This document shows, piece after piece, positions 28,301-37,471 of a stretch of 64,000 bases of DNA (position 1 is the first letter of the stretch; every line of letters starts with the position of its first letter). This DNA is from Agrococcus sp. ProA11 (GTDB taxonomy: Bacteria > Actinomycetota > Actinomycetes > Actinomycetales > Microbacteriaceae). A model generated the notes under the pieces. It did not search any database, was not told where the DNA came from, and saw nothing but the letters and a program-made list of their open reading frames with translations. A program made the position numbers and the translations under genes. The stretch covers positions 1,798,001 to 1,862,000 of the forward strand of contig NZ_CP156989.1 in NCBI RefSeq assembly GCF_039880525.1, in the 5' to 3' direction.

Positions 28301-31300
28301 TCACAGCCCGCAGCCCGCGACGGTCGGCGCGAGGTCTCGGTGGGGCCCGGACTCCAGATAGGTTACGACCCCCCAGGCTTCCACCTGTGTCGCCCCCGCC
28401 GGAACGGGCTCGGATGCCGGTTGCTCGGGCGTCCACTCGCCGTTGACCCGGTACGAGGCGACGACCGATGCTTGGATCTGCGGGTCGGCGTTGCCGGGCG
28501 CCGTGGCGCGCAGCGGCACGAGCGGCACGCACTCGTCGACGGTGGCCTCCAGATTCAACGGCATCTCGCTGCCGACCGTCGTCGAGTCGGAGCAGATCGA
28601 GCCGTCGCCCGCGCCCGATGGTGCGCAGACCCGCAAGTCGACCGCCGCCATGCGTCCGTAGGCGAACGACGTGGTCGTGGGTGTGAGCCACGACCCCTGG
28701 CTGACGCGCGCCCAGACCGGCTCCGTGGCCTGCGGGGACTGACGGATGCGCGCCTCGAACCACTGGCCCTGCGGCAGTGTCGGCACGGCCGTGAGCCGCA
28801 GGTCGAGGGCGTCGTCGCGCACCTGGCCTGCTCCCGCGGCGACCGTGACGGCCGACGGGGCGACCGGCGCGGGCTTGCCGAAGACCGGATCGGAGGTGGA
28901 GACGGAGCAGTGCCAGCCGTTGTCGGCGATGACGGCGACCACCACGCGAGAGCCCTCGCTCACGGCCCGCGAGCCGCTCAGCCCCACGCCGCCGGCGGGC
29001 GCGCCGCCGCCCGCACTGCTGCACGTGAGCGATCCGAGATCATCGACCGGCACGATCCGCATGGTGTAGCCGACGCTGGATGCGCCGCCCGCGTCCACCC
29101 GCGACCAGGTCGCGGTCACCGTGCTCGCCGTGCGGCCGGTGATCAGCACCGTCGTGGTGGCAGGCTCGCCCACGGCCGTGAACGGCACCGGAGCGGTGGG
29201 CCACCGCCAGCCCTCGTCGGGCACACCGGCAGCGTTGACGGCCGCCACCGCGACGCTGTAGGCGAGGCCGGGGCTGAGGTCGCTGACCACCGTCGATCGC
29301 TCACTCGCCCCGGTGCGGATGATGCGATCGGCGCCGTTGCCGGTCACGCGCACGAGGTAGCCCTCGATCGGCGTGCCGCCCTGCGGCTGCTGCACACCCT
29401 GCCAGGCGATGCGTACCGAGCCCGGGGCGACGGACGGTGTCGCCGTCACGCCTCTGACGAGCTCGGGCCGTCGGTCGGCGTGCACCGGATCGGAGGGCGC
29501 GGAGCGCTGGCTCTCGCCGAGCGCGTTGACAGCGACGGCGCTCAGCCTGAGCTCGACGCCCGCCGGCAGCCCCTCGATGCGGCATCGGGGCTCGGCGCCG
29601 CAGTCATAGCTGAGTCCGTTGCCCACGATGCGATAGCCAGTGATCGGGCTGCCGTTCGCCGCCGGAGGCTCGATCGTCATCGTTACCACGCCGTCGATGT
29701 GCTCGTCGAAGGCCTGCACCGGCGGCTCTGGCGCATCCGGGACATCCTGCACGGTGACCGTGATCGGGCTCCAGACGCCGCGCCGCGGGTCACCGGTCAC
29801 GTCGAGCACCAGCACGCGCACGATCGTGGTGCCGATCACCGCTCCGTCCGAGACGGAGACCGTGACGCGGTCGCCGTTGAGGGTCGCGCTCACTCCGCGT
29901 GCCGCAGCGCCGTCCTCGCTGATCGCGGCGATGCGCAGCGGCGACGACGGGAAGGGGTTCGACGCCTCGTCGTTGACGAGCGGATCGACGGTCGCGCTCT
30001 GGCCGCGCTGCACGGTGACCGTGTCTGCGCCGGGCGCGACCTTCGGCTTGGTGGTCGTGATGACCGCGAGCCTGATCGGCCCCGGCACGCCGGCGCCGGC
30101 CGCGTCGCTCACTCCGACCTGCAGCTGCTCCGCCGTGCCGGGCGGCGTGTCGGCGAGCGCCTCGACCGTGAGCGTCGATCCCTGGATCGAGGCGCGGAAC
30201 CCGGCCGGCACCGCCCCCTCGATCGACCAGACCGCATCCGCCAGCCGTGTCTCGACGGATGCCCTCGTGATGCGGCCGAGATCGATGTCGCGCGAGTTGC
30301 CGGGCTCGAGCTGCACGAACGAGCCGAGCACGCTCAGCGGCACGTCGTCGCCCGCGACCACCTCGATCGGCAGCACGATGGCGCCGACGCGCCCGTCCGG
30401 ATCGGTGGGCGAATCACCGTCCGTGACCTCGAAGGCGATGCTCGCGGGACCGTAGTAGCCCGCTGGCGGCACGTAGCGGAGCGTGCGGGCGTCGATGACC
30501 GGGTTGCTGCCGTCGGAGGGCGCTGCATCCACGGTGCTGGCGTCGGTGATCAGCGCGCCGTCGCCGTCCACGGTCGCGACCACGTCATCGATCGCGATCT
30601 CCAGCGTCTGGCCCGCCTGCACCGTCAGCGGGGCGACGCCGGGGCGCAGCTGCGGCAGCGCATCGAGTCGGCCAGGCACGGCGATGACGGCCATCGCCGC
30701 GGCGGCGGGATCGTCGGTCCTCGCGATCGCGTAGGGCACGAAGCGCGTGCGGTCGCCGACCTCGATCTCCAGCGCCCCGTCGTCGCGCAGCTCCACGCCG
30801 GGGCTCGGCAGCGGCAGCGTCGCCTGCAGCACGTCGCTGCGCCCATCGCGCACGGACGCATGCGCGAGCGGATCGATCACGACGCTGTCGGCCTGGGCGA
30901 TCGACTCGATGGCCACCTGCACGTCGTCGACGTCGGGCGCCGGGGGCGGCGCCGCGGGATCGACGTCGATCCGCAGCCAGCTGGTGGAGGTGGAGCCTGC
31001 GGCATTCGCCACGGTGACGAGGACGCCGATGTCGTCGGGGTCGGCGCTCGCGGTCACCATCACCGCGTCCTCGCGCTGCTCGGCCGCGGCTCCGGGCGTG
31101 ACGACCTCGAGCGAGACGATCTCGAGCGGCAGCCCCGCGGGGTCGCGGTCGTTGTCGAGCACCGGCACGACGAGGGTCGAGTCGGGCCGCATCTGCGCCT
31201 CGTCGGCGACCAGCACGGGCGGCAGGGCGGGACCGGACGGCACGACGGCGACGCGCACCGTGCCCTCGGCGACCGCGCCGAGGTCGTCCACGATGCGGTA

Positions 31301-34027
31301 GCGGAACTCGTCGGTGCCCGGCGAGTACTCGCCCGCCTGATAGCGGAGCGTGGAGCGGCCGGGCTGCGTGACGAACCCGAGCGCCGGGGCGGTCGACGGT
31401 CCGAGCAGCTGCACGGGGTCACCGTTCGGATCCGCGTGCGAGAGCGGGAGCGCGAGGTCGACGCTCGCGCCGGCGATCACGCGTGCGTCCACGGTCGGCG
31501 CGATGGGGGCGGCGTTCGTGGTCTGTGTCGCGGCGACCACGCGCAGCGTCACCTCCGCGCTCGCGGTCTGGCCGTCCGGTCCGATCACGGCGTAGGCAGC
31601 CGTGAACGTGCCCGGTTCGCTGTCTGCGATGTACCGCATCCGGTCGCCGTCGGCGAACAGGAGACCGGCTTCTGGTGCGGTCACCAGCTTCGGGTCGAGC
31701 TCGATCGGCAGGCCGTCGGGCTGCTCATCGTTGGCGAGCACCGGGATCTCGACCAGACCGCCGGGGCGCACGGAGACGACGTCGTCGCGAGCGATGGGCG
31801 GCTGCACGGCCGCGACGCCCGCCTGCGACGCCAGCAGCACGCCCGTGGAGGTCGCGATGCCATTGGTCACGGTGTACTCGATCGCGGTCGCGGCCTCGAG
31901 GTCGTCGGTGAGGGCCAGCCGCAGCCGTTCGCCGTCGATCACCTCGGCCCGCACCCCGGGTGCGGTGTCGCTCGCCCCTGTAAGCGCGATGACGCCGCCG
32001 GCGGGGTCGTAGGCGAGGTCCTCGACAGCGAGCTCGATCGCGCTGATCGCGGGGATGGCTGCGCGGACGGGAAGGGTCACGGGGGCCGAGGATGCGTCGG
32101 CGCCCTCGAGCACGCGCACGACGACGCGGCCCTGCATCGTCGTCGCACCATCGGTGACCACGTAGGCGAAGCGCAGCAGCCCCGGCTCGGACGGGGTCAC
32201 GCGGATCGTGCCGTCCGAGAAGTTGGGCTCGACCGGCAGATCGTTCGCGACGACGTTGTGGAGGCTGAGCTCCCCCGTGCCGCCGCGGGCCGACAGCAGC
32301 GGCTCGAGCACGAGCTCCTGCCCGGCGCGCGTGGTGGCGGTCACCGGCTGGGCGCTGATGGGCACCGCGCCCGCGTGCACCGTGAGCTGGATCGGCGCGG
32401 TCGTCTCGGTGGTGCCGTCGGTGACGGTCACGAGTACCTCGCGCTGCGCCCCGATGCGGCCGTCCCGGAACTCCAGCCGTCCGTCTGGCCGCACCGTGAC
32501 CCGGTCGGGCGCCTCTGCCTCTGCCGCGACGACCGCGAGCGGGTCGCCGTCGGGATCGACCCAGCCGTCGAGGGCGTCGAGCACGATCTCGCCGCCGGCC
32601 TCGAGCGTGGCCTGCTGCGGACGCACGAGCTCGGGGGCATCGTTCCCGGCTCGAACCGTCACGGTCGCGGTCGCGGCGGCCGAGTCGGTGCCATCCGATA
32701 TCTCGTACCTGACGACCGCGTCCCCCTCCGCCGGGGCCGCGAGGCGGATGCCACGGCCGTCCGGCGTCAGGCTCACGGAGGCGTCCTGGCGGTCGACGGA
32801 AGCCTCGGTGATCACGATCGGATCGCCGTTCGCGTCGGAGTCGTTCAGCAGCACCGGGAGCACCGTCGCGGCGCCGGGGCGGGCGCCGAGCTCGTCGTCG
32901 ACCGCGACCGGCGGCTGCGGCTCGGCAGCGACCGTCTCCTCGATCGTCTCCCCCGCCGCAGGCGTCTCCGGTGCCGGCTGCTCGTCGCTCAGCTGCCAGC
33001 CGGTGATGCGCTCGCCGTTGCGATCGAGCGCCCAGCTGTCGCCGGAGCCGGGGTCGACGGCGGCGGTCGCGCTGCCGCGCTGTCGGATCCGCAGGTCGGC
33101 ATCCGCTGCCACGCCGTCCAGCGAGAGCACGACCGGCTCCTCCCCCTCGCAGGATCGCCAGGCGGTGCCGTCATGCCAGATCGCGAAGGTGCAGCCGTTG
33201 CTCACGACGGGACTCGCCGCGGCGCCGCGCGCTCCCGAGGCGAGCACCGACGATCCGGCGATGCCGAGCTGCTGCCGCACGAGCGAGTCGTCGGTGCCGT
33301 AGACCAGCGAGGAGGAGGCCTCCCCCGGCGCCTGCAGGCGGACGCCGGTGGCGCCGAGCGTGGTCTGCCAGGTGCTGGTCGAGAGCACCCCGGATCCCGC
33401 GTCGTAGAGCACCCAGTCGTCGCCGAGCGCGGTGAGCTGGAGGGACGGTGCCGCAGGAGACACCGGCGCGCGATCGCTCGCGATGATCTCTCCCGCCCGG
33501 TCGACGCGCAGCACGCGGCCCAGCCCGGGCGAGGCGGCGAGCAGATCCTGCTCGGCGAGCACCGCGACACCGCCGCGCCCGAGCGCGACCACGGGATCGC
33601 CGAGCGGTGCACCCTCGGCGAGGGCACCGGTCGTCGAGCGCCAGACATCGCCCGTCGTGGGCGATGTGACGACGACGCGGTCGTCGCGGACGCCCACGAC
33701 GGCGCCCGCTGCGATGGGCACCGCTGGCCCCGCCTGCGTCGCCCCCTCACGCACCACCCGGACGGTGGAGGCGTCACGGTCGACGATGACGGTGCCGTCG
33801 GCCGCGGTGATCGCCTCGTCGGCCACACCGACGCGCACGACCCGCTCGATCGTGGCGTTGGCGGTGTTCGCCAGCCCGATCACGCCCTGCTCGTCGTTCG
33901 CGACCCAGATGCTCGAGCCGTCGATCGCTGGTTCGACCGCCGCGTAGCCCGGGGAGAGCACAGCCCCGGCGACGACGCCGGCGACGAGCAGCGTGCCGAG
34001 CGCAGCGCCCGCGGTGCCGCGCTTCAC
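28301..34027 (-). CDS. giant surface protein with cadherin-like/Ig-like repeats and fibronectin type III domains
   Basis: A 1908-residue protein. A short N terminus and hydrophobic segment (about 7-29) look like a signal peptide or signal anchor. Residues 30-330 have a repeated beta pattern (SSIWVANDEQGVIG, TLGATGVRLQ) suggesting a propeller-like head. From about 375 to 1430 come tandem repeats with the pattern VAVDD...G....PVLLNDSDANGDP, typical of Ca-binding cadherin-like modules. From about 1435 to 1735 there are about three fibronectin III-like domains (PITGYRIVG, TPIEGYLVRV, SVGYTMRIVP). Cys pairs occur only near the C terminus. No LPXTG sorting signal is seen. The ATG overlaps the kinase stop (ATGA), so it is made together with the kinase and phosphatase. 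Confidence 0.85.
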   Translation of the reverse strand: MKRGTAGAALGTLLVAGVVAGAVLSPGYAAVEPAIDGSSIWVANDEQGVIGLANTANATIERVVRVGVADEAITAADGTVIVDRDASTVRVVREGATQAGPAVPIAAGAVVGVRDDRVVVTSPTTGDVWRSTTGALAEGAPLGDPVVALGRGGVAVLAEQDLLAASPGLGRVLRVDRAGEIIASDRAPVSPAAPSLQLTALGDDWVLYDAGSGVLSTSTWQTTLGATGVRLQAPGEASSSLVYGTDDSLVRQQLGIAGSSVLASGARGAAASPVVSNGCTFAIWHDGTAWRSCEGEEPVVLSLDGVAADADLRIRQRGSATAAVDPGSGDSWALDRNGERITGWQLSDEQPAPETPAAGETIEETVAAEPQPPVAVDDELGARPGAATVLPVLLNDSDANGDPIVITEASVDRQDASVSLTPDGRGIRLAAPAEGDAVVRYEISDGTDSAAATATVTVRAGNDAPELVRPQQATLEAGGEIVLDALDGWVDPDGDPLAVVAAEAEAPDRVTVRPDGRLEFRDGRIGAQREVLVTVTDGTTETTAPIQLTVHAGAVPISAQPVTATTRAGQELVLEPLLSARGGTGELSLHNVVANDLPVEPNFSDGTIRVTPSEPGLLRFAYVVTDGATTMQGRVVVRVLEGADASSAPVTLPVRAAIPAISAIELAVEDLAYDPAGGVIALTGASDTAPGVRAEVIDGERLRLALTDDLEAATAIEYTVTNGIATSTGVLLASQAGVAAVQPPIARDDVVSVRPGGLVEIPVLANDEQPDGLPIELDPKLVTAPEAGLLFADGDRMRYIADSEPGTFTAAYAVIGPDGQTASAEVTLRVVAATQTTNAAPIAPTVDARVIAGASVDLALPLSHADPNGDPVQLLGPSTAPALGFVTQPGRSTLRYQAGEYSPGTDEFRYRIVDDLGAVAEGTVRVAVVPSGPALPPVLVADEAQMRPDSTLVVPVLDNDRDPAGLPLEIVSLEVVTPGAAAEQREDAVMVTASADPDDIGVLVTVANAAGSTSTSWLRIDVDPAAPPPAPDVDDVQVAIESIAQADSVVIDPLAHASVRDGRSDVLQATLPLPSPGVELRDDGALEIEVGDRTRFVPYAIARTDDPAAAAMAVIAVPGRLDALPQLRPGVAPLTVQAGQTLEIAIDDVVATVDGDGALITDASTVDAAPSDGSNPVIDARTLRYVPPAGYYGPASIAFEVTDGDSPTDPDGRVGAIVLPIEVVAGDDVPLSVLGSFVQLEPGNSRDIDLGRITRASVETRLADAVWSIEGAVPAGFRASIQGSTLTVEALADTPPGTAEQLQVGVSDAAGAGVPGPIRLAVITTTKPKVAPGADTVTVQRGQSATVDPLVNDEASNPFPSSPLRIAAISEDGAAARGVSATLNGDRVTVSVSDGAVIGTTIVRVLVLDVTGDPRRGVWSPITVTVQDVPDAPEPPVQAFDEHIDGVVTMTIEPPAANGSPITGYRIVGNGLSYDCGAEPRCRIEGLPAGVELRLSAVAVNALGESQRSAPSDPVHADRRPELVRGVTATPSVAPGSVRIAWQGVQQPQGGTPIEGYLVRVTGNGADRIIRTGASERSTVVSDLSPGLAYSVAVAAVNAAGVPDEGWRWPTAPVPFTAVGEPATTTVLITGRTASTVTATWSRVDAGGASSVGYTMRIVPVDDLGSLTCSSAGGGAPAGGVGLSGSRAVSEGSRVVVAVIADNGWHCSVSTSDPVFGKPAPVAPSAVTVAAGAGQVRDDALDLRLTAVPTLPQGQWFEARIRQSPQATEPVWARVSQGSWLTPTTTSFAYGRMAAVDLRVCAPSGAGDGSICSDSTTVGSEMPLNLEATVDECVPLVPLRATAPGNADPQIQASVVASYRVNGEWTPEQPASEPVPAGATQVEAWGVVTYLESGPHRDLAPTVAGCGL

Positions 34028-35385
34028 GGCAGCGGCTCCGCGCAGGCCTCGGTGGGCTCCCCCGTGGAGCCGTCGCGGTTCACCGCGACCGTGATGCAGA
34101 GCCGTTCATCCGGGGCACCCGTGAGCGTGAAGTCGCGCCCGCCCTGGATGAGCGCATCCCCGGTGGAGGGCACGCGAACGTGATAGGTGTCGGTGTCGAT
34201 GAGCCCTGGATCCGTCCAGGTGAAGACGACCCTGCCCGACTCGGGCACCGCCGCGATCTCGGTGACGACCGGGATCTGCTGGGAGACGCTCGAGAGCGCC
34301 ATCGCCGCCACCGCGACGATGCCGAGCACGACGACGCTCGCGACGCCGACGCCCACGCCCACCGCGATGCGCTTCGGCTTCTGCGGCTGCCGACGGCCGG
34401 TCGACTGCGAGATGTCCACGCGGCTGCCGGTGATGCCCGGGGACCGCCGCGAGCGGCGCTGCCGCAGCCGGAGCGCATCCGGATCGGTCTTCGGCGTCGG
34501 CTCCGGCGCGGGGGCCGCGGCCCACGCATCGATCTCGACCTCGATCGGCGTCTCGGCGAACCCGAGCTCGCGCTGCGCGGCCTGCAGGGCCACCAGCATC
34601 GCCTGCACCGACTCGTAGCGGTCGCCCGGCTTCGCGGAAAGCGCCTTGTCGAGCACCGCCCGCAGCGGCTGCGGGATGCTGCGCGAGGGCAGCAGGTCGT
34701 GGGCGATGATCCGAGCGCTGAGCGCGTCGTGGCTGTTCGTCCTCCCCGGCTGCTCGGCGGGGCTGCGGCCGGCGATGAGCGAGAAGAGGGTCGCCGCCAG
34801 CGACCACACCTCGGTGGCGACCGTGCCGCCGGTCTCGCCGCGCAGCACCTCCGGCGCAGCCCACGGCACCGAGACCCCCGCGGCTTCGGAGGCGTCGTGC
34901 TGGAGGCCCGCGATGCCGAAGTCGCTCAGCACCGGATGCCCGAACGAGGTGGTCAGGATGTTCGCGGGCTTGATGTCGCGGTGCAGCACGCCGGCGCGGT
35001 GGGCGGTCTCGATGGCGGCGCCGATGCGGATGGCGATGCGCAGCGCCGCCTCGGGCGCGAGCGGCTCGGTGCGGAACCGTTCGCCGAGATCGGGGCTCGC
35101 AAGCTCCATCACCAGGTAGGGGCGGCCGTCGCTCGCGACGGAAGCGCTGTAGACCGTCAGGATGCCCGGGTGCGAGGAGAGGCGGCCCATGAGGTTGACC
35201 TCCGAGCGGAACGCGCTGCGCACCTCCTCATCGACGAGCTCGGCGAGCAGCACCTTCACGGCGACGGGCCGCCGTGGCAGCGCCTGCTCGTACAGGAAGA
35301 CATCGGCGTACCCGCCCGTGCCGAGCACGTGGAGATGCGAGAAGCCGGGCAGCACCGGCGGCGCGGAGGGGAGCCGCCTGGCCAT
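34024..35385 (-). CDS. transmembrane Ser/Thr protein kinase (PknB-like) with external domain
   Basis: A 453-residue Hanks-type kinase. Gly loop LGTGGYADVF (21-30), catalytic Lys in VAVKV (44), HRDIKPANIL with Asp137, DFG at 155-157 and PWAAPEV in the activation segment are all present, so it should be active. After the kinase domain come a basic juxtamembrane stretch, one transmembrane segment (about 338-360) and a short external domain (AVPESGRVVFTWTDPG..., fibronectin III-like) of about 90 residues; there are no PASTA repeats. It overlaps the phosphatase upstream (TGATG) and the giant surface protein downstream (ATGA), which places the surface protein as a likely sensor partner or target. 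Confidence 0.92.
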   Translation of the reverse strand: MARRLPSAPPVLPGFSHLHVLGTGGYADVFLYEQALPRRPVAVKVLLAELVDEEVRSAFRSEVNLMGRLSSHPGILTVYSASVASDGRPYLVMELASPDLGERFRTEPLAPEAALRIAIRIGAAIETAHRAGVLHRDIKPANILTTSFGHPVLSDFGIAGLQHDASEAAGVSVPWAAPEVLRGETGGTVATEVWSLAATLFSLIAGRSPAEQPGRTNSHDALSARIIAHDLLPSRSIPQPLRAVLDKALSAKPGDRYESVQAMLVALQAAQRELGFAETPIEVEIDAWAAAPAPEPTPKTDPDALRLRQRRSRRSPGITGSRVDISQSTGRRQPQKPKRIAVGVGVGVASVVVLGIVAVAAMALSSVSQQIPVVTEIAAVPESGRVVFTWTDPGLIDTDTYHVRVPSTGDALIQGGRDFTLTGAPDERLCITVAVNRDGSTGEPTEACAEPLP

Positions 35386-36227
35386 CAGGACCGCCTGGTC
35401 TCCTCGTCGCGCAGCGTCGTGCGCGGCACCGTGCGGTCGACGTCGTCGACCGTGGGAGCCTTCGTGACGTCGACGACGATGACGGTCACGTTGTCGCGAC
35501 CCCCGTTGTCGAGCGCAGCGGCGACGAGCGCGCTCGCGGCGTCTGCCGGGTTCTCGTGCTCCCACAGCAGCCGCTCGATGTCGACGTCGCGCACCTCCTT
35601 GGTGAGGCCGTCGGAGCACACGAGCAGGCGCAGCTGCGGCATGATCGGCAGCAGGAAGTAGTCGGGCACCGGATCGATGCCGGCGCCGACGCCGCGCGTG
35701 ACCACGTTCGCCTCCGGGTGCGTCTCCGCCTCCTCCTCGGTGAGCAGACCGGCGTCGATCAGCTCCTGCACCACCGAGTGGTCGATCGTGATGCGCGTCA
35801 GACGCTCGCCGAGCATCGCGTACGTGCGCGAGTCGCCGACGTTGAACACCGCGAAGTGCGGTGCGCCGTCGTGCAGCGCGAACGCGCAGCCGGTGACGGT
35901 CGTGCCCGCCGCGCCCTCGCCGTCGCCCAGCTTCTCGATCTCGTCGGTCGCCTGGCGGAGCGCGTCGACGACGTCGATCGGCTCGACCGCGTCCATGCCC
36001 TGCAGCTCGCCGAGGTGCTCCGCGACCGACCGGCTCGCGAGGTCGCCGTGCGAGTGCCCGCCCATGCCGTCGGCGACCGCGAAGATCGGCGGCTGCGTCA
36101 CGAGGGAGTCCTCGTTGTGCTGACGGCGGAAGCCTGTGTCGGTCATGCCTGCCCAGCGCACGGCGAACCGAGTGCCTTCAGGCCCCTGTGTGGCGTACTC
36201 GCCGGTCGCCGCTCCGATATGGGTCAC
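35385..36227 (-). CDS. PP2C-type Ser/Thr protein phosphatase (PstP-like)
   Basis: A 280-residue PPM phosphatase that would reverse the kinase next to it. Metal-binding motifs are visible: GMTDTGFRRQHNEDS (Asp40), FAVADGMGGHSHG (52-57), LLVCSDGLTKEV and GGRDNVTVIVVDV near the C terminus. It lacks the transmembrane anchor of mycobacterial PstP. The start is GTG at 36227; the frame reaches 36356 but a leaderless-type -10 lies right before the GTG. It is the first gene of the seven-gene operon. Confidence 0.92.
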   Translation of the reverse strand: MTHIGAATGEYATQGPEGTRFAVRWAGMTDTGFRRQHNEDSLVTQPPIFAVADGMGGHSHGDLASRSVAEHLGELQGMDAVEPIDVVDALRQATDEIEKLGDGEGAAGTTVTGCAFALHDGAPHFAVFNVGDSRTYAMLGERLTRITIDHSVVQELIDAGLLTEEEAETHPEANVVTRGVGAGIDPVPDYFLLPIMPQLRLLVCSDGLTKEVRDVDIERLLWEHENPADAASALVAAALDNGGRDNVTVIVVDVTKAPTVDDVDRTVPRTTLRDEETRRS

Positions 36228-36234
36228 GTCTTCC

Positions 36235-36240
36235 AGTCTC
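36235..36240 (-). promoter_or_regulatory. -10 element of the phosphatase/kinase/surface-protein operon (GAGACT)
   Basis: GAGACT, seven bases, then the GTG start of the phosphatase. It is a weaker match than the TANNNT of its neighbours, so a second promoter further upstream is possible. Confidence 0.4.
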
Positions 36241-36286
36241 CCATGCCGTGCGCGTCCGCCGCGCATCGCGCGCGGCAGGGCTCGCG

Positions 36287-37471
36287 CTAGAGCTTCCCCT
36301 GCAGGATGCGATGCCAGTACGCACGCGGCAGCGCGTAGCGGTCGAGCACGTGCCACAGCGGCGTCGACCTGATCTGATCGGGCACCGGCAGGCTGTGCCG
36401 CACGCGCAGTGCCCGGTCGTACTCGCCGAACGACAGGCTGCGCCTGGAGGTCGCGATGGGTGCGACGGTGTACCCGTCGTAGCGCTGCAGCGGCAGTCCT
36501 CCGCGAGCGCGGCGGATGTTCTCGACGGCGATCTTCACCTGCTCGCGCAGGGCTCCCCCCGTGCGGCCGGATCCGAGGTCGGCGCCGTCGCCGACGGCCC
36601 AGATGCGCGGGTGCTCCCTGTGGCGGAGCGTCTCGGGATCGATCGCGATGAAGCCCCCGGTGCGCTCGCCGTCGAGTCCGGAGTCGGCGATCAGCTGCGG
36701 GGCGGCGTACGGCGGGTGCAGCGCGACGAAGTCGGCATGCTCGACGGTGGTGCCGTCCGGCCCAGCGAGCGCGACCGCACCGCCATCGATGCGCTCGATG
36801 CGCGTGTCGAGGCGCACGTCGACGCCGTAGGCATCGAGGTGCCGGCGGATCTCCCGCTCGATCGGCTCGACGGCATGCAGCCGCGCGCCCTCATGGACCA
36901 GCACGACGTGGATGCGGTCGAGCACCCCCCCGGCCTGCCACATGTCGCACGCGATGAAGAGCGGCTTGAACGCGGTCTCCTGCCCCGACGCCGGCTGCTC
37001 ATGCACGTGGAACACGGCGCGACCGCTCGTCATGGCCTCGATCTTCGCGTGGGCGTCCGCGAGTCCGTCCTCGACGAAGGTCGTGATGGCCGTGCCCGCG
37101 GCGAGGGCCTCGGCCGCGCCCGGCAGTCGATCCCAGTCGATGCGCGCGCCAGGCGCGAGCAGGATGTCTCGCCCGCGCACCTCGCTGCCATCGGCGCAGC
37201 GCACGACGCGACGCACCGGATCGACCGACACCGCCGCGGTGCGATGCCACACCACCCCGTCCGGGATCAGCGAGGCCTGCGGCCTCGACAGCGCATCGAA
37301 GTCGGCGAGGCCGGTGCCGACGTAGTGCTGCAGCGGCTTGTAGACGTGCCGCTCGGCCGGCTCGATCAGGCCGACGTCCTCGCTTCCCCTGCGCAGCAGG
37401 TGCGCCGCTGCCGACAGCCCCCCGTTGCCGCCGCCGACCACCAGGACATCGTGCACGTGTTCGCTCGTCAT
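36287..37471 (-). CDS. sulfide:quinone oxidoreductase-like FAD protein
   Basis: A 394-residue flavoprotein of the SQR/NDH-2 group. An N-terminal FAD motif VLVVGGGNGGLSAAAHLLRRG, YKPLQHYVGTGLADF, LLAPGARIDW and a second FAD contact IWAVGDGADLGSGRTGGA are visible, with a C-terminal amphipathic helix (YALPRAYWHRIL) for membrane binding. Only Cys in RCADG and FKPLFIACDMW are present; the second matches one SQR active-site Cys, but the C-terminal Cys of classical SQR is missing. It may oxidise sulfide or another sulfur compound into the quinone pool. Its start overlaps the end of the DUF4192 gene. Confidence 0.78.
   Translation of the reverse strand: MTSEHVHDVLVVGGGNGGLSAAAHLLRRGSEDVGLIEPAERHVYKPLQHYVGTGLADFDALSRPQASLIPDGVVWHRTAAVSVDPVRRVVRCADGSEVRGRDILLAPGARIDWDRLPGAAEALAAGTAITTFVEDGLADAHAKIEAMTSGRAVFHVHEQPASGQETAFKPLFIACDMWQAGGVLDRIHVVLVHEGARLHAVEPIEREIRRHLDAYGVDVRLDTRIERIDGGAVALAGPDGTTVEHADFVALHPPYAAPQLIADSGLDGERTGGFIAIDPETLRHREHPRIWAVGDGADLGSGRTGGALREQVKIAVENIRRARGGLPLQRYDGYTVAPIATSRRSLSFGEYDRALRVRHSLPVPDQIRSTPLWHVLDRYALPRAYWHRILQGKL

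Noticed and set aside
22716-28361. A 1881-codon open frame on the plus strand
   Set aside because: It is antisense to the FtsK-like, transglutaminase-fold, DUF58 and MoxR genes, all with clear family motifs. Long reverse frames are common at this GC content.
28340-34183. A 1947-codon plus-strand open frame
   Set aside because: It mirrors the giant surface protein; its His/Arg/Asp-rich composition is a typical shadow and no motif or start signal supports it.
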